From: a virus | Direction: 5' to 3' (one strand) | Virus record (IMG/VR): IMGVR_UViG_3300035702_000239 | Span: 1-21,472 of that record | DNA length: 21,472 nucleotides | Shown here: positions 1-6,848 of the stretch, one piece after another | Layout: each line of letters starts with the position of its first letter | How positions within the stretch are numbered: the stretch's first letter is position 1 | The notes under the pieces: model-generated | The model's database searches: none | The model's input: only the letters and a program-made list of their open reading frames with translations | Told to the model about the DNA's origin: nothing | Made by a program: the position numbers and the translations under genes

Positions 1-1148
1 CCTTTTGACATATTATATGATGAATCAACAGCAGCCAAATTTGTATAATGTCCTATTATAGCAGGGTCTATGTCATCAAGAAAGCCTTGTTTTTTTGAGT
101 ATACATGATCTAAGTGGTATCCGCTTACTTTGTGTTTATCAAAGTTAGGAATTTTGTCACTATGATTGATAATTGATAATTGAGTGTGTTTTTGTACTTC
201 GCTCATGTATGAATCAACTTCATAAGAATCCAATAACTTTAGTGAGTTATGGGCCAATGAAAATTGCGTCAAACGTTTTCTGTATTCTGTTTCCCAATCA
301 TCCCCATACTTTGCTTTATAAAAATCTTCGCCATTTGAGACAAATAAAGCCCGCCTGTCTTTCCATTTATCTTCCCAATCATTGAAGCGCATCATAAAAT
401 GTTCAACGGTATTACCTTTCCTGTATCCCTCGCGCCTTCCTACCCAATTAACATGGCCATGTTTTGTAATATAATCTTCTTTTCTGAGTCCCTTTGTTGG
501 ATTAATCGAATTCATAATTCCATCAATCTCATCTTCCGTATATCCCCTACTCACATAATATTGTCGGTTTACACCAGCATTGTTTAGCTGAAATTCAGAA
601 ACTAATTGAGAGGCTTCAACTTCCGAATAACCAAGATCAATATAATGTTCAACACACCACTTTGATGATTTCTTATACTTTTCAATCAAGGCATCACTAC
701 CATATTTTTCCCTATATTCATCTATCCATTTGACACTGGTTTTCTGAAATTTTTTAAATTTCTTTTCGCCAGCCTCTTTACCGTGTCTTTTTATAAACCC
801 ATCTTTGCTAGTACATTTATTCTTTTTTAATTTATCAACATATTCTTGACAGTATGTTATGTCACGGTTAAATTTGTATGTGAGTAGTTCAGCATTATAA
901 AGCCAATGCGGAGGTTTTATATTATGCCTTTTTACGTATTCCATCATATCATTAAAATGTGCAACAAAATCTTGTGGATAGTGATGCATATTCATTAAAA
1001 GACTATGAACTTGCTTACCACATTCTGATCCATGAACTTTCTTTATAAAAGAAAAATCATGGATTGCTTGTGTAAAAAGTGTGTCATCGTAATCAATTAC
1101 AGCATCATCTAATTTTTTTCTTAGGTTCTCTATGACATTCTTTCTCAT
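1..1148 (-). CDS. HNH-type free-standing homing endonuclease (3' end outside window)
   Basis: An uninterrupted minus-strand frame runs from ATG at 1148 to the window edge (382 codons, no stop). The start has a good Shine-Dalgarno (AAGGGA, 1156-1161, 7-nt spacing). The C-terminal part seen here reads YHLDHVYSKKQGF, then GHYTNL and SYNMSK. This is the H-x-D-H ... N-L ... N-x-x-K pattern of an HNH nuclease core common in phage homing endonucleases. Upstream, near residues 145 and 235, are two copies of a K-H-G-centred motif (FIKRHG, YITKHG) that I take to be DNA-binding repeats. The gene directly follows an nrdA fragment ending in an intein N-half, so it is probably the endonuclease of a fractured intein locus that promotes spread of the insertion. 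It has its own late-promoter/hairpin leader. Family assignment is from motifs only. Confidence 0.85.
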   Translation of the reverse strand, partial: MRKNVIENLRKKLDDAVIDYDDTLFTQAIHDFSFIKKVHGSECGKQVHSLLMNMHHYPQDFVAHFNDMMEYVKRHNIKPPHWLYNAELLTYKFNRDITYCQEYVDKLKKNKCTSKDGFIKRHGKEAGEKKFKKFQKTSVKWIDEYREKYGSDALIEKYKKSSKWCVEHYIDLGYSEVEASQLVSEFQLNNAGVNRQYYVSRGYTEDEIDGIMNSINPTKGLRKEDYITKHGHVNWVGRREGYRKGNTVEHFMMRFNDWEDKWKDRRALFVSNGEDFYKAKYGDDWETEYRKRLTQFSLAHNSLKLLDSYEVDSYMSEVQKHTQLSIINHSDKIPNFDKHKVSGYHLDHVYSKKQGFLDDIDPAIIGHYTNLAAVDSSYNMSK

Positions 1149-1168
1149 GGTATATTCCCTTAATTATT

Positions 1169-1211
1169 CCTGATTTTATAAACCTATATGAATAGTATTT
1201 ATAAAATCAGG
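1169..1211 (-). promoter_or_regulatory. 14-bp perfect hairpin in endonuclease leader
   Basis: Arms 1169-1182 and 1198-1211 are perfect 14-bp inverted repeats with a 15-nt loop, between the nrdA fragment and the endonuclease ATG. No U-tract follows on the minus strand, so this is not a typical terminator. The 3' arm ends 8 nt before the Shine-Dalgarno. A read-through transcript would form the hairpin; a transcript from the late promoter inside it would lack the 5' arm. T4 homing endonucleases (I-TevI, Mob and Seg types) are known to be held silent early by a hairpin and expressed from a late promoter, and this architecture matches. Confidence 0.75.
1196..1203 (-). promoter_or_regulatory. T4-type late promoter TATAAATA
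   Basis: Minus-strand TATAAATA is an exact match to the T4 late-promoter -10 element recognised by gp55/gp33/clamp polymerase. It overlaps the 5' arm of the hairpin. Transcription would be expected to start a few bases downstream, in the loop, about 40 nt before the endonuclease ATG. Confidence 0.65.
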
Positions 1212-1228
1212 GGTTCAAATGCCTACAC

Positions 1229-1588
1229 TCAAGACATGTGTGTCACAATGTCATCATCTTCAGATAGTTCAATTGCCATTTTCCAATGCTCTTTACCATC
1301 AGCATCTTTAACAAGAAATTTATGATGATGAGTACATTTGATAACATCCCCGTTTTCCATTGTGATATTAATATAATTGTTGTAGCCATTGTACCACACA
1401 CGTTCCACTTCTTTCAAACCAAATCGAGTTTTAACCTGAATTGGTGTCTGTAAAGAATACCATTGACCACCATTAAATTTATCATAATCAGCAACAGCTT
1501 CTTTGAAATCAACTTCAGCCAGATTGAATATCTGCTTCATGGACATATTACCCATTGAAGTCTGAATTTGTTGGTCTTCGTGCAAACA
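1229..1588 (-). other. Split-intein N-terminal fragment (IntN, 119 aa)
   Basis: This segment encodes nrdA residues 621-739. It begins with the nucleophile Cys directly after the conserved NrdA peptide MPSES. It contains an intein block A-like start (CLHEDQQIQT) and block B with the T-x-x-H of CTHHHKF. It ends about 25 residues past block B with a stop codon, the usual end of naturally split IntN pieces such as those of NrdJ-1 and gp41-1. No endonuclease domain, block F or block G is present. Protein trans-splicing with a downstream IntC is inferred. Confidence 0.88.
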
Positions 1589-3448
1589 ACTTTCGCTAGG
1601 CATATGCGCACATACAACAGAGTTTCTAATACCCCCATTGGTGATAACTTCTCGCCTCAATTCTTCCCAATCGTATTGTAGATCAGTACCCACTACAGCG
1701 TCAACATTCCTATTGTATGTGTCGATAGGCATCCAACCATCAACCCATTTTGTTTTATTGATCCATGGAGCATTACCAAGCTCTTTACCCAATTTCAGAC
1801 TTGCTTTGATCAGATAGTACATATGCTTTTCTGATACGTTGTGAATCTCTTTCTTGCCTTCCTCAGAGCTATAGCGAAAGCCTTTCTTAGCCATGTGATG
1901 AGCCAATCCGATAATACCCACACCAGCATTGAGTCTTGACTTAGCAGTAACTCCCAAATGCGGAAGTTCGTAATGTGTTCTATGAATGCATTTGTCGATC
2001 ATAAGCAATGCATAATAACAAGCTTTTTCGTATTCTTCATCATTCTTGACATTAGAAACAACAATACCGCCCAACGAACATAGAGCAATTTCACCCTTAC
2101 CATGATCTTCATAGGAATACAAGTCTGCCATATTCTCATACCCATCTGTAGGTAGAGAAATCTCAGCGCACAGATTGGAACTATAAATCTTATCATAGAA
2201 CGGAGTGTGTCTGTTCATCTCATCAGCCCAATGTAAATAGGAGCGTCCGGTTTCATAAGCTTCATTCAATGATGTCAGTAGTGTGTTTCTGGCATTTACA
2301 TAAGTTTTCTTAAAGTTGTCATCGTTTTCATACTTCTCATAAAGACTAGCAAACAATTCATCATCTTCACTATAAAATGCTTTGTAAAGATCGGGTGCAG
2401 TGAAAACGTTGAATAAAAATACTTCTTGATTTTTAGCAGCTTTCCTAGCATAAAACTTGTTGGTTCCTGCGTTATAATCCATGCCACGGATTTTCTTGTC
2501 CTCTGTAGACATAGGATTTTTTAATTGAGAAATAACGTTTACTTCTGGATCAAACATAGAATAATATGTTGTAGCAGCCCCACCACGACCATTCTGTAAA
2601 TTGGCTTTGATAGCCCCAACCAATGATCTATAGTATGGGAGTTTGCCTTGATGCTTAATCATACCACCACGGACAGGATCACCAACAGAACGAATTTGAT
2701 GATGTGCGCCAATTCCAGCACTCATGTACGTCATGGTGTATGCTATATGATCACCGATACCGATTGATTGTGCATTGTCATTAACAGTATACAAGCAACA
2801 ACTGGCAAAGCCTCTGAGAGAGGTTCCAAGGTTGACATAGTTGGGAGTAGGGGCATTGATCACCTTGTTAGATAAAAGCTCATAGAATGCGGTCACATCA
2901 ACCATACGAGTATCTTTTGGTTGATCTTCGGCAAGCGCCATAGCCATACGCATATAAACAAACTGTTGCGATTCGTATTCATCACCAGTGACACGATTAC
3001 ATAATGAATATTTTTGTCGAACCTGTTTCAATTCAAAATGACTTGCTTTTAAATCTTTATTGTGATCAATGAGTTTTTCAATCTCATCATATTCTTGATC
3101 TGTATAGCTAAGATATTCCATGATACCAAGCTTCTGTAATTTATGGTGCAGAGCCTTGACAGTCGGAATGTCACCATCATACAGTGTTTTATAGATCAGG
3201 GCCGCATACAGTCTACCCGCCATACGGTTATAAGGCCATGAATTGTATTCAAGACAGGTTTTTATTAATCTTTCTTGTAGAACTTGGGAAAAAGATTCTT
3301 TCGGGAGTGTGCTAACTGTGTGCAGTACAACACTAGACCAATCAACTTTCGATCCTAAATTTTTTGAGGCCCATTCACCCCATTGATTGACTTTTGATGG
3401 GGAAAAGGGTTCTCTATCCCCATTGCGTTTAACAATAGTTTCTATCAT
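1229..3448 (-). CDS. nrdA: Ribonucleotide reductase class Ia large subunit, N-terminal part fused to split-intein N-half
   Basis: 739 residues. Residues 1-620 are the alpha subunit that reduces ribonucleoside diphosphates. They include an N-terminal ATP-cone-like segment (MIETIVKRNG), active-site cysteine region FASCCLY (C217/C218), the NLCAE motif (N425, C427, E429) and the partner cysteine in ALCSLGG (C457). The enzyme breaks off at MPSES (616-620), the conserved site aligned with MPCESSSQ in T4 NrdA. Residues 621-739 are an intein N-half: C621 as first residue, a block-B-like IKCTHHHKFLV, and an end at LSEDDDIV plus four residues and TGA. The C-terminal radical-transfer tyrosines and redox cysteines are missing and should be encoded with IntC beyond position 1. 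I chose ATG 3448 for its Shine-Dalgarno (GAGGAA) and ATP-cone start; the frame stays open upstream to 3505 without support. Confidence 0.93.
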   Translation of the reverse strand: MIETIVKRNGDREPFSPSKVNQWGEWASKNLGSKVDWSSVVLHTVSTLPKESFSQVLQERLIKTCLEYNSWPYNRMAGRLYAALIYKTLYDGDIPTVKALHHKLQKLGIMEYLSYTDQEYDEIEKLIDHNKDLKASHFELKQVRQKYSLCNRVTGDEYESQQFVYMRMAMALAEDQPKDTRMVDVTAFYELLSNKVINAPTPNYVNLGTSLRGFASCCLYTVNDNAQSIGIGDHIAYTMTYMSAGIGAHHQIRSVGDPVRGGMIKHQGKLPYYRSLVGAIKANLQNGRGGAATTYYSMFDPEVNVISQLKNPMSTEDKKIRGMDYNAGTNKFYARKAAKNQEVFLFNVFTAPDLYKAFYSEDDELFASLYEKYENDDNFKKTYVNARNTLLTSLNEAYETGRSYLHWADEMNRHTPFYDKIYSSNLCAEISLPTDGYENMADLYSYEDHGKGEIALCSLGGIVVSNVKNDEEYEKACYYALLMIDKCIHRTHYELPHLGVTAKSRLNAGVGIIGLAHHMAKKGFRYSSEEGKKEIHNVSEKHMYYLIKASLKLGKELGNAPWINKTKWVDGWMPIDTYNRNVDAVVGTDLQYDWEELRREVITNGGIRNSVVCAHMPSESCLHEDQQIQTSMGNMSMKQIFNLAEVDFKEAVADYDKFNGGQWYSLQTPIQVKTRFGLKEVERVWYNGYNNYINITMENGDVIKCTHHHKFLVKDADGKEHWKMAIELSEDDDIVTHMS

Positions 3449-3464
3449 TTGTTCCTCTTTATTT

Positions 3465-4031
3465 TTAAATTTTATTGGTGATAAGGTAATCAACAATAGC
3501 CACACAATCTACCACATCACCAATGGGTGATTCAATCGTCTTTCGAGAATAATCGAGAATGGTTCTCAAATCCATATCGAAGCGATTATCAAATGCTTCA
3601 AGCATGGCTTCTTTTTTAGAATTACCCTTTCCAGAAAAGTGTTTTTTAATCGTTGTTGGTGCAGGCGTAGAAAATTCAATACCATTTTGCCATAGTTTGT
3701 ATTTGAGAAGGCCAGTGTTTTCGCCTATGTTAAACACCACACCTTTTGATCCCATTGAATAGCCTTCTAAAGCAACTTCCTTGACATTGAATTTTTGTAG
3801 GATTGCCAGCGACCATTCTGAAATATTGTCGAATCTTTCCATTTCAGATTCATAAGGAATGTGAGCCATTCCATAGATGTTTTTGTTGAAGCTGGACTTG
3901 TATTTAGTCTGAGAAGTGTAGAAAAACACTTTCACATCATTAAAATTTTTAATCGGTTTCATAGGATGAATTGCAATTGCAGGGCAGGACATTGAATAAT
4001 CAATTCCAGCTACCATAACTTTACTCATCAT
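3465..4031 (-). CDS. RuvC-like Holliday-junction resolvase (RNase H fold)
   Basis: About 188 residues. Features fitting the RuvC-type RNase H fold: a first strand AGIDYSMSCPAIAI with the catalytic Asp (near residue 11), an internal VALEGYSMG strand supplying Glu, a conserved middle section (NIGENTGLLKYKLW, then PAPTTIKKHFSGKGNSKKEA), and a C-terminal acidic pair in GDVVDCVAIVDYL. Such enzymes cut Holliday junctions or branched DNA, so here it likely serves recombination-dependent replication or packaging. The gene overlaps the zinc-ribbon gene upstream (ATGATGAGTAA), implying coupled translation; ATG 4031 or 4028 could be used, with only a weak Shine-Dalgarno. It ends just before nrdA. Assignment is by motif recognition; a general RNase H-fold nuclease is the alternative. 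Confidence 0.75.
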   Translation of the reverse strand: MMSKVMVAGIDYSMSCPAIAIHPMKPIKNFNDVKVFFYTSQTKYKSSFNKNIYGMAHIPYESEMERFDNISEWSLAILQKFNVKEVALEGYSMGSKGVVFNIGENTGLLKYKLWQNGIEFSTPAPTTIKKHFSGKGNSKKEAMLEAFDNRFDMDLRTILDYSRKTIESPIGDVVDCVAIVDYLITNKI

Positions 4032-4173
4032 CACTACCCATTTCTAACTCACCGCGTTCATATTCTGTCTCAACGGCATCACCACAAAACGGGCAATAAG
4101 CTACTTCTGAATTATCACTCAATACAATGTATTGCTGATCACAACTTGGACATATAATTTCTTGTTTTAACAT
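4021..4173 (-). CDS. Small zinc-ribbon protein (50 aa)
   Basis: A 50-residue protein with CPSC (residues 8-11) and CPFC (27-30), a complete four-cysteine zinc-ribbon. The acidic tail (GELEMGSDDE) overlaps the RuvC-like start. The Shine-Dalgarno AAGGAA (4182-4187, 8-nt spacing) lies inside the 3' arm of a 16-bp hairpin, so translation may be controlled by RNA structure. Function unknown; a nucleic-acid or protein adaptor for the adjacent nuclease would be a guess. Confidence 0.75.
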   Translation of the reverse strand: MLKQEIICPSCDQQYIVLSDNSEVAYCPFCGDAVETEYERGELEMGSDDE

Positions 4174-4224
4174 AAAAAAAATTCCTTGTAGAAAATTACT
4201 TAACTTGATTTCTACAAGGAATTT
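4174..4224 (-). terminator. 16-bp hairpin plus U-tract that also covers a Shine-Dalgarno
   Basis: Perfect inverted repeat 4179-4194 / 4209-4224 with a 14-nt loop. A run of T follows on the minus strand (complement of 4174-4181) and abuts the ATG of the zinc-ribbon gene. It resembles a rho-independent terminator for the gene at 4247-4684. The 3' arm contains AAGGAA, the best ribosome site for the next gene, so read-through mRNA would have that site sequestered. Confidence 0.75.
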
Positions 4225-4246
4225 ATATGCTATTAAAATTCAGTTT

Positions 4247-4684
4247 TTAAATGGTTTGTATGATAGTAATAGCCTGTATATCATATATTCTATTAACCAT
4301 AACTGCTTCAATAAAATAATGAATATCGTTCATTGAACATGAATCAAAAATTATTTTTGATGGTATAGTAGTACACCCCCTAAATCTGTTGAGATTTTTA
4401 ATGACATTAATAGAAATAGCCACATCAAATCCCAATTCTTTATTAATATCCCTAGCCAAAGTAATATTATCACATACAACTACAATTTCATCATCACTCC
4501 CTTGAACATATTGTTTAATTGCATTTGTATGTCCACACCGACGACCAAAACTAAACATTGTAGCTTTTTCAAGTGGATATGCGTTATTATACATTGGGTT
4601 TTTGAAATGATCGGTTGAAATTTCAACCATACCTCTAAGTAATTCTAATGTGTTGTAAGTCTTAACTGTTTTTACTAATTGCAT
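4247..4684 (-). CDS. Unknown phage protein with P-loop-like motif
   Basis: 145 residues, no confident family. A glycine-rich GRRCGHTNAIKQY near residue 48 resembles a degenerate Walker A (G-x-x-x-G-x-T), followed by a hydrophobic strand (IVVVCDN). Later KIIFDSCSM resembles a Walker B or DEAD-like strand ending in Asp. This suggests a reduced ATPase or helicase-like core, but the usual GK[S/T] lysine is absent. The gene lies between gp32 (upstream) and the zinc-ribbon/RuvC pair, with a terminator on each side, so it may be its own transcription unit. Start at 4684 has a usable GAGG (4689-4692, 4-nt spacing). Confidence 0.7.
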   Translation of the reverse strand: MQLVKTVKTYNTLELLRGMVEISTDHFKNPMYNNAYPLEKATMFSFGRRCGHTNAIKQYVQGSDDEIVVVCDNITLARDINKELGFDVAISINVIKNLNRFRGCTTIPSKIIFDSCSMNDIHYFIEAVMVNRIYDIQAITIIQTI

Positions 4685-4696
4685 ATTTTACCTCAT

Positions 4697-4717
4697 AAAA
4701 AAAGGGGCCGTAGCCCC
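4697..4717 (-). terminator. Rho-independent terminator after gene 32
   Basis: On the minus strand GGGGC-TACG-GCCCC is followed by seven Ts (complement of 4697-4703). It lies 18 bp beyond the gene 32 stop and just before the next gene. The strong stem and U-run are typical of the terminator that insulates highly expressed gene 32. Confidence 0.88.
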
Positions 4718-4734
4718 GTAAAGTTTGTTAGTGA

Positions 4735-5739
4735 TTAGTCACCGTTTGCTAGGCGCTCAAATTCACTAAGTAAATCATCATCGTCATCATCTTCTACAGC
4801 ATTAGGCTTTGATTGTACTTCATCAACAACCTCTGGTTCAGGCTCTTTTCCTTTGCTTGAGCTATCATCTTCACCAGAAGCTTCTTTATACTGGTCACGA
4901 AAATCGTCTTCTGCTTCCTTAGCGTGATCCTCAGAGGTCTTATCAAGCTTGTCGTAGTCCTCACCAGTAACAGCTTTGAACCGTTCTGAAAGCTCATCAA
5001 ATGACTTCACAGTAGCAAATTCAGACAGGTCATAGGTCTTTTCAAAGATTTCTTTCATCTTATCTTCGTCACCACCCATGAACTCACCAACATTACCAAA
5101 CAATGATTCTTCATAGTTAGGTACAACTACCTTATTACCAGTACGCTGATCAGGGATTTCATGACCGATAGCACGAATCTTGAGAGGCGCACCACTCCAC
5201 AGATCGAATGGATCAACAGGATCATCGTCTTCAAATTTAGGGTTAATCGCACCCTCAATCACTTTGAAGATTTGTGGTCCACATTCCATGATCATCACCT
5301 GACCTTCGCAATCAGGATTATTCTTGTCTTTCTCTACATAGACGTTGAAGAAATACTTCGTTCTGCGTTTACGATTACGTGCAACATTCTGGAATTTCTT
5401 TTTGTCTTCCGCGTTATCAGCCTTTTCCCCTAACTGCCAATACAAACCATTAGAAATACCTACAGGGTCTTTCTCATCAATGGTTGAACGAGAGTTTTCC
5501 CAATAGAAGTTATTGCCAACGTTAAAAGAATGGCTGAATTGGCGCACAAAATTGTCACCTTCCTGCGCGGGAAGTAAACGAATCACAGCATTACCAATAC
5601 CTTCTTTCTTATCAAACCCCGGCTTATAAATGCGTTCATCTTTCTTTGCACCACTGCCTTTGTTCATACCCTCAAGTTTTTCTGCCATTGCCTTGAGATT
5701 ACTACCTTTCTTTTTCTTTAGAGCGTTGAAATTAGCCAT
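4735..5739 (-). CDS. 32: Single-stranded DNA-binding protein gp32, zinc-ligand-deficient variant
   Basis: 334 residues (T4 gp32 has 301). Basic N-terminus (LKKKKGS) matching the LAST region used for cooperativity; a core with AVIRLLP, FNVGNNFYWE and TKYFFNVYV matching the T4 core; a long low-complexity linker; and an acidic C-tail (EDDDDDDLLSEF) used to recruit replication partners. gp32 coats ssDNA and organises replication, recombination and repair. T4 coordinates zinc with H64, C77, C87 and C90. Here the His is kept (H70) but the three Cys positions read S83, D91 and G94 (DPVG in place of CPVC), so the zinc site is absent. The start overlaps the gp59 stop (TAATG). A strong terminator follows. 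Confidence 0.93.
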   Translation of the reverse strand: MANFNALKKKKGSNLKAMAEKLEGMNKGSGAKKDERIYKPGFDKKEGIGNAVIRLLPAQEGDNFVRQFSHSFNVGNNFYWENSRSTIDEKDPVGISNGLYWQLGEKADNAEDKKKFQNVARNRKRRTKYFFNVYVEKDKNNPDCEGQVMIMECGPQIFKVIEGAINPKFEDDDPVDPFDLWSGAPLKIRAIGHEIPDQRTGNKVVVPNYEESLFGNVGEFMGGDEDKMKEIFEKTYDLSEFATVKSFDELSERFKAVTGEDYDKLDKTSEDHAKEAEDDFRDQYKEASGEDDSSSKGKEPEPEVVDEVQSKPNAVEDDDDDDLLSEFERLANGD

Positions 5740-6377
5740 TAATTATTACCTAAAATATTATTTAATTGAGTTTGTCCAATTTTTATCATTTCATCCTTGG
5801 ACTGTAGACGAGAGAAATAACATCGACGGTAGAAACCTACCCTTATACGATGTCTGTCAACCACTTCTGTCCATAGAAGCGGGTCATTACTATGGGATTC
5901 ATCAAATATGCTTTCTATGTATGCGTCAATAAAAAGCATTGTAAACCGCGATATTATCCCCTTATCATACCACACGTACAATAGAGGGTGCAAGTGGAAA
6001 TCACCACCACAGAATAAATCTTTGTACGTACAACCTTCGTGCTTTGCTATATCTACTATGTGGTTAATATCATCCTCAAAGGATACCATACTATCATTCA
6101 ATATTGCAAGCTGATTTTTATAAGATTTGTACCAGAGTTGAGGCACAAATGCTCTATACCCCTCTTTCTCCATGTTGACAAAAAAGAATGTTTCAAGCTC
6201 ACCAACACCAACACGCTTTTCAATGCCACCGAACTTAAAAACTTTCTGCTTATCGTCTTTGAATTTTTCGATTGTTGCCCTTGTCTTACCATTGTACTGA
6301 AAGTAATCATAATTTGACTTCTCATTGAAGTGCATCATGATAGCTAGGTACGTTTGATAAGCAGCAAATCCTCTCAT
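5739..6377 (-). CDS. 59: gp59 replicative helicase loader
   Basis: 212 residues (T4 gp59: 217). The N-terminal FAAYQTYLAIMMHFNEKSNY parallels the T4 helix ending in IKQHMNGKYDVIKYNW. The C-terminal pattern ISRFTMLFIDAYIESIFDE ... DPLLWTEVV ... YRR parallels T4 FETFILLDSFLNIIDKHDE ... DNLVWNNY ... YRK. In T4, gp59 binds gp32-coated forks and loads helicase gp41, gating leading-strand polymerase. Position between genes 33 and 32 is the conserved T4-type order. The start overlaps the gp33 stop (ATATGA) without an obvious Shine-Dalgarno, so it is likely coupled. Confidence 0.88.
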   Translation of the reverse strand: MRGFAAYQTYLAIMMHFNEKSNYDYFQYNGKTRATIEKFKDDKQKVFKFGGIEKRVGVGELETFFFVNMEKEGYRAFVPQLWYKSYKNQLAILNDSMVSFEDDINHIVDIAKHEGCTYKDLFCGGDFHLHPLLYVWYDKGIISRFTMLFIDAYIESIFDESHSNDPLLWTEVVDRHRIRVGFYRRCYFSRLQSKDEMIKIGQTQLNNILGNN

Positions 6378-6601
6378 ATAAGAGGCTCTAATTGATGACC
6401 CTTGATCATTTTTATATCCACACCTTCCCGTTCGATGCAGTCTATCAACTTTTTATTCAAAAGCTTTGCAATGTCTTCCATTTCCTGATCAGTTTCATTT
6501 TCATAAAAATGAATGATCGTTTCCATGTATGTATCGACTCCCAAATGTCTTTTAAGATTTTCTAGGTATAGACAGAAGTCATTCTTTGATTTAAACATCA
6601 T
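6374..6601 (-). CDS. 33: gp33-like late-transcription coactivator
   Basis: 75 residues, shorter than T4 gp33 (112), lacking much of its N-terminal arm. The segment from TYMETIIHFYENE through KKLIDCIEREGVDIKMI aligns by eye with T4 gp33 SYLEATTAFLEEN through GIIEKIQSEAIDENLL, and the order 33-59-32 is conserved. gp33 links host RNA polymerase to the gp45 sliding clamp for late transcription. The clamp-binding end in T4 is LDFLL; here it is LEPLI, similar in position but divergent. ATG 6601 or 6598 could start; AAAGG sits very close upstream. Confidence 0.75.
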   Translation of the reverse strand: MMFKSKNDFCLYLENLKRHLGVDTYMETIIHFYENETDQEMEDIAKLLNKKLIDCIEREGVDIKMIKGHQLEPLI

Positions 6602-6638
6602 CCTTTAAAGCAGCCTTTTTTTAGTTGAGTTACAATTT

Positions 6639-6848
6639 TTACGATTTGTCATCATTATTAAATTCTTCCATTCTCACTTTTAGCTGATCAACAGAATCTA
6701 TAGTAGAATCTTTATACCCATTAATATACGCTTGGTAAAGAGAATTATATAACATTGTACCATCTTGCACTGGTATGTTATAAAATCTGTGTGATTTAAT
6801 GAAGTTATTAAACCCATCTGATACATTATCACCCATCTCATTCTCCAT
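6639..6848 (-). CDS. Hypothetical small phage protein
   Basis: 69 residues, soluble, no recognised motif; aromatic centre (YNSLYQAYINGY) and a charged C-terminus. It overlaps the end of the preceding gene (6838-6848). Three ATGs lie close together. GGAG lies 6 nt before ATG 6836, so the true start could be 6836 (MGDNVSDG) instead of 6848. Expressed in the small-gene operon upstream of gene 33. Confidence 0.6.
   Translation of the reverse strand: MENEMGDNVSDGFNNFIKSHRFYNIPVQDGTMLYNSLYQAYINGYKDSTIDSVDQLKVRMEEFNNDDKS

Noticed and set aside
173-587. Two plus-strand frames of 62-70 codons
   Set aside because: They are the antisense of the continuous minus-strand HNH endonuclease frame, have no ribosome sites and encode cysteine- and proline-rich, non-phage-like sequence.
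1169-1211. The 14-bp hairpin read as a rho-independent terminator
   Set aside because: Neither direction has a U-tract after the stem, the stem is AT-rich, and a late promoter lies inside it.
3449-3505. N-terminal 19-residue extension of NrdA
   Set aside because: The ATP-cone starts at the ATG at 3448, which has a good Shine-Dalgarno; the extension begins without one and overlaps the resolvase gene.
5161-6317. Plus-strand frames of 68-100 codons opposite genes 32 and 59
   Set aside because: Shadows of confidently identified minus-strand genes; no ribosome sites or motifs.
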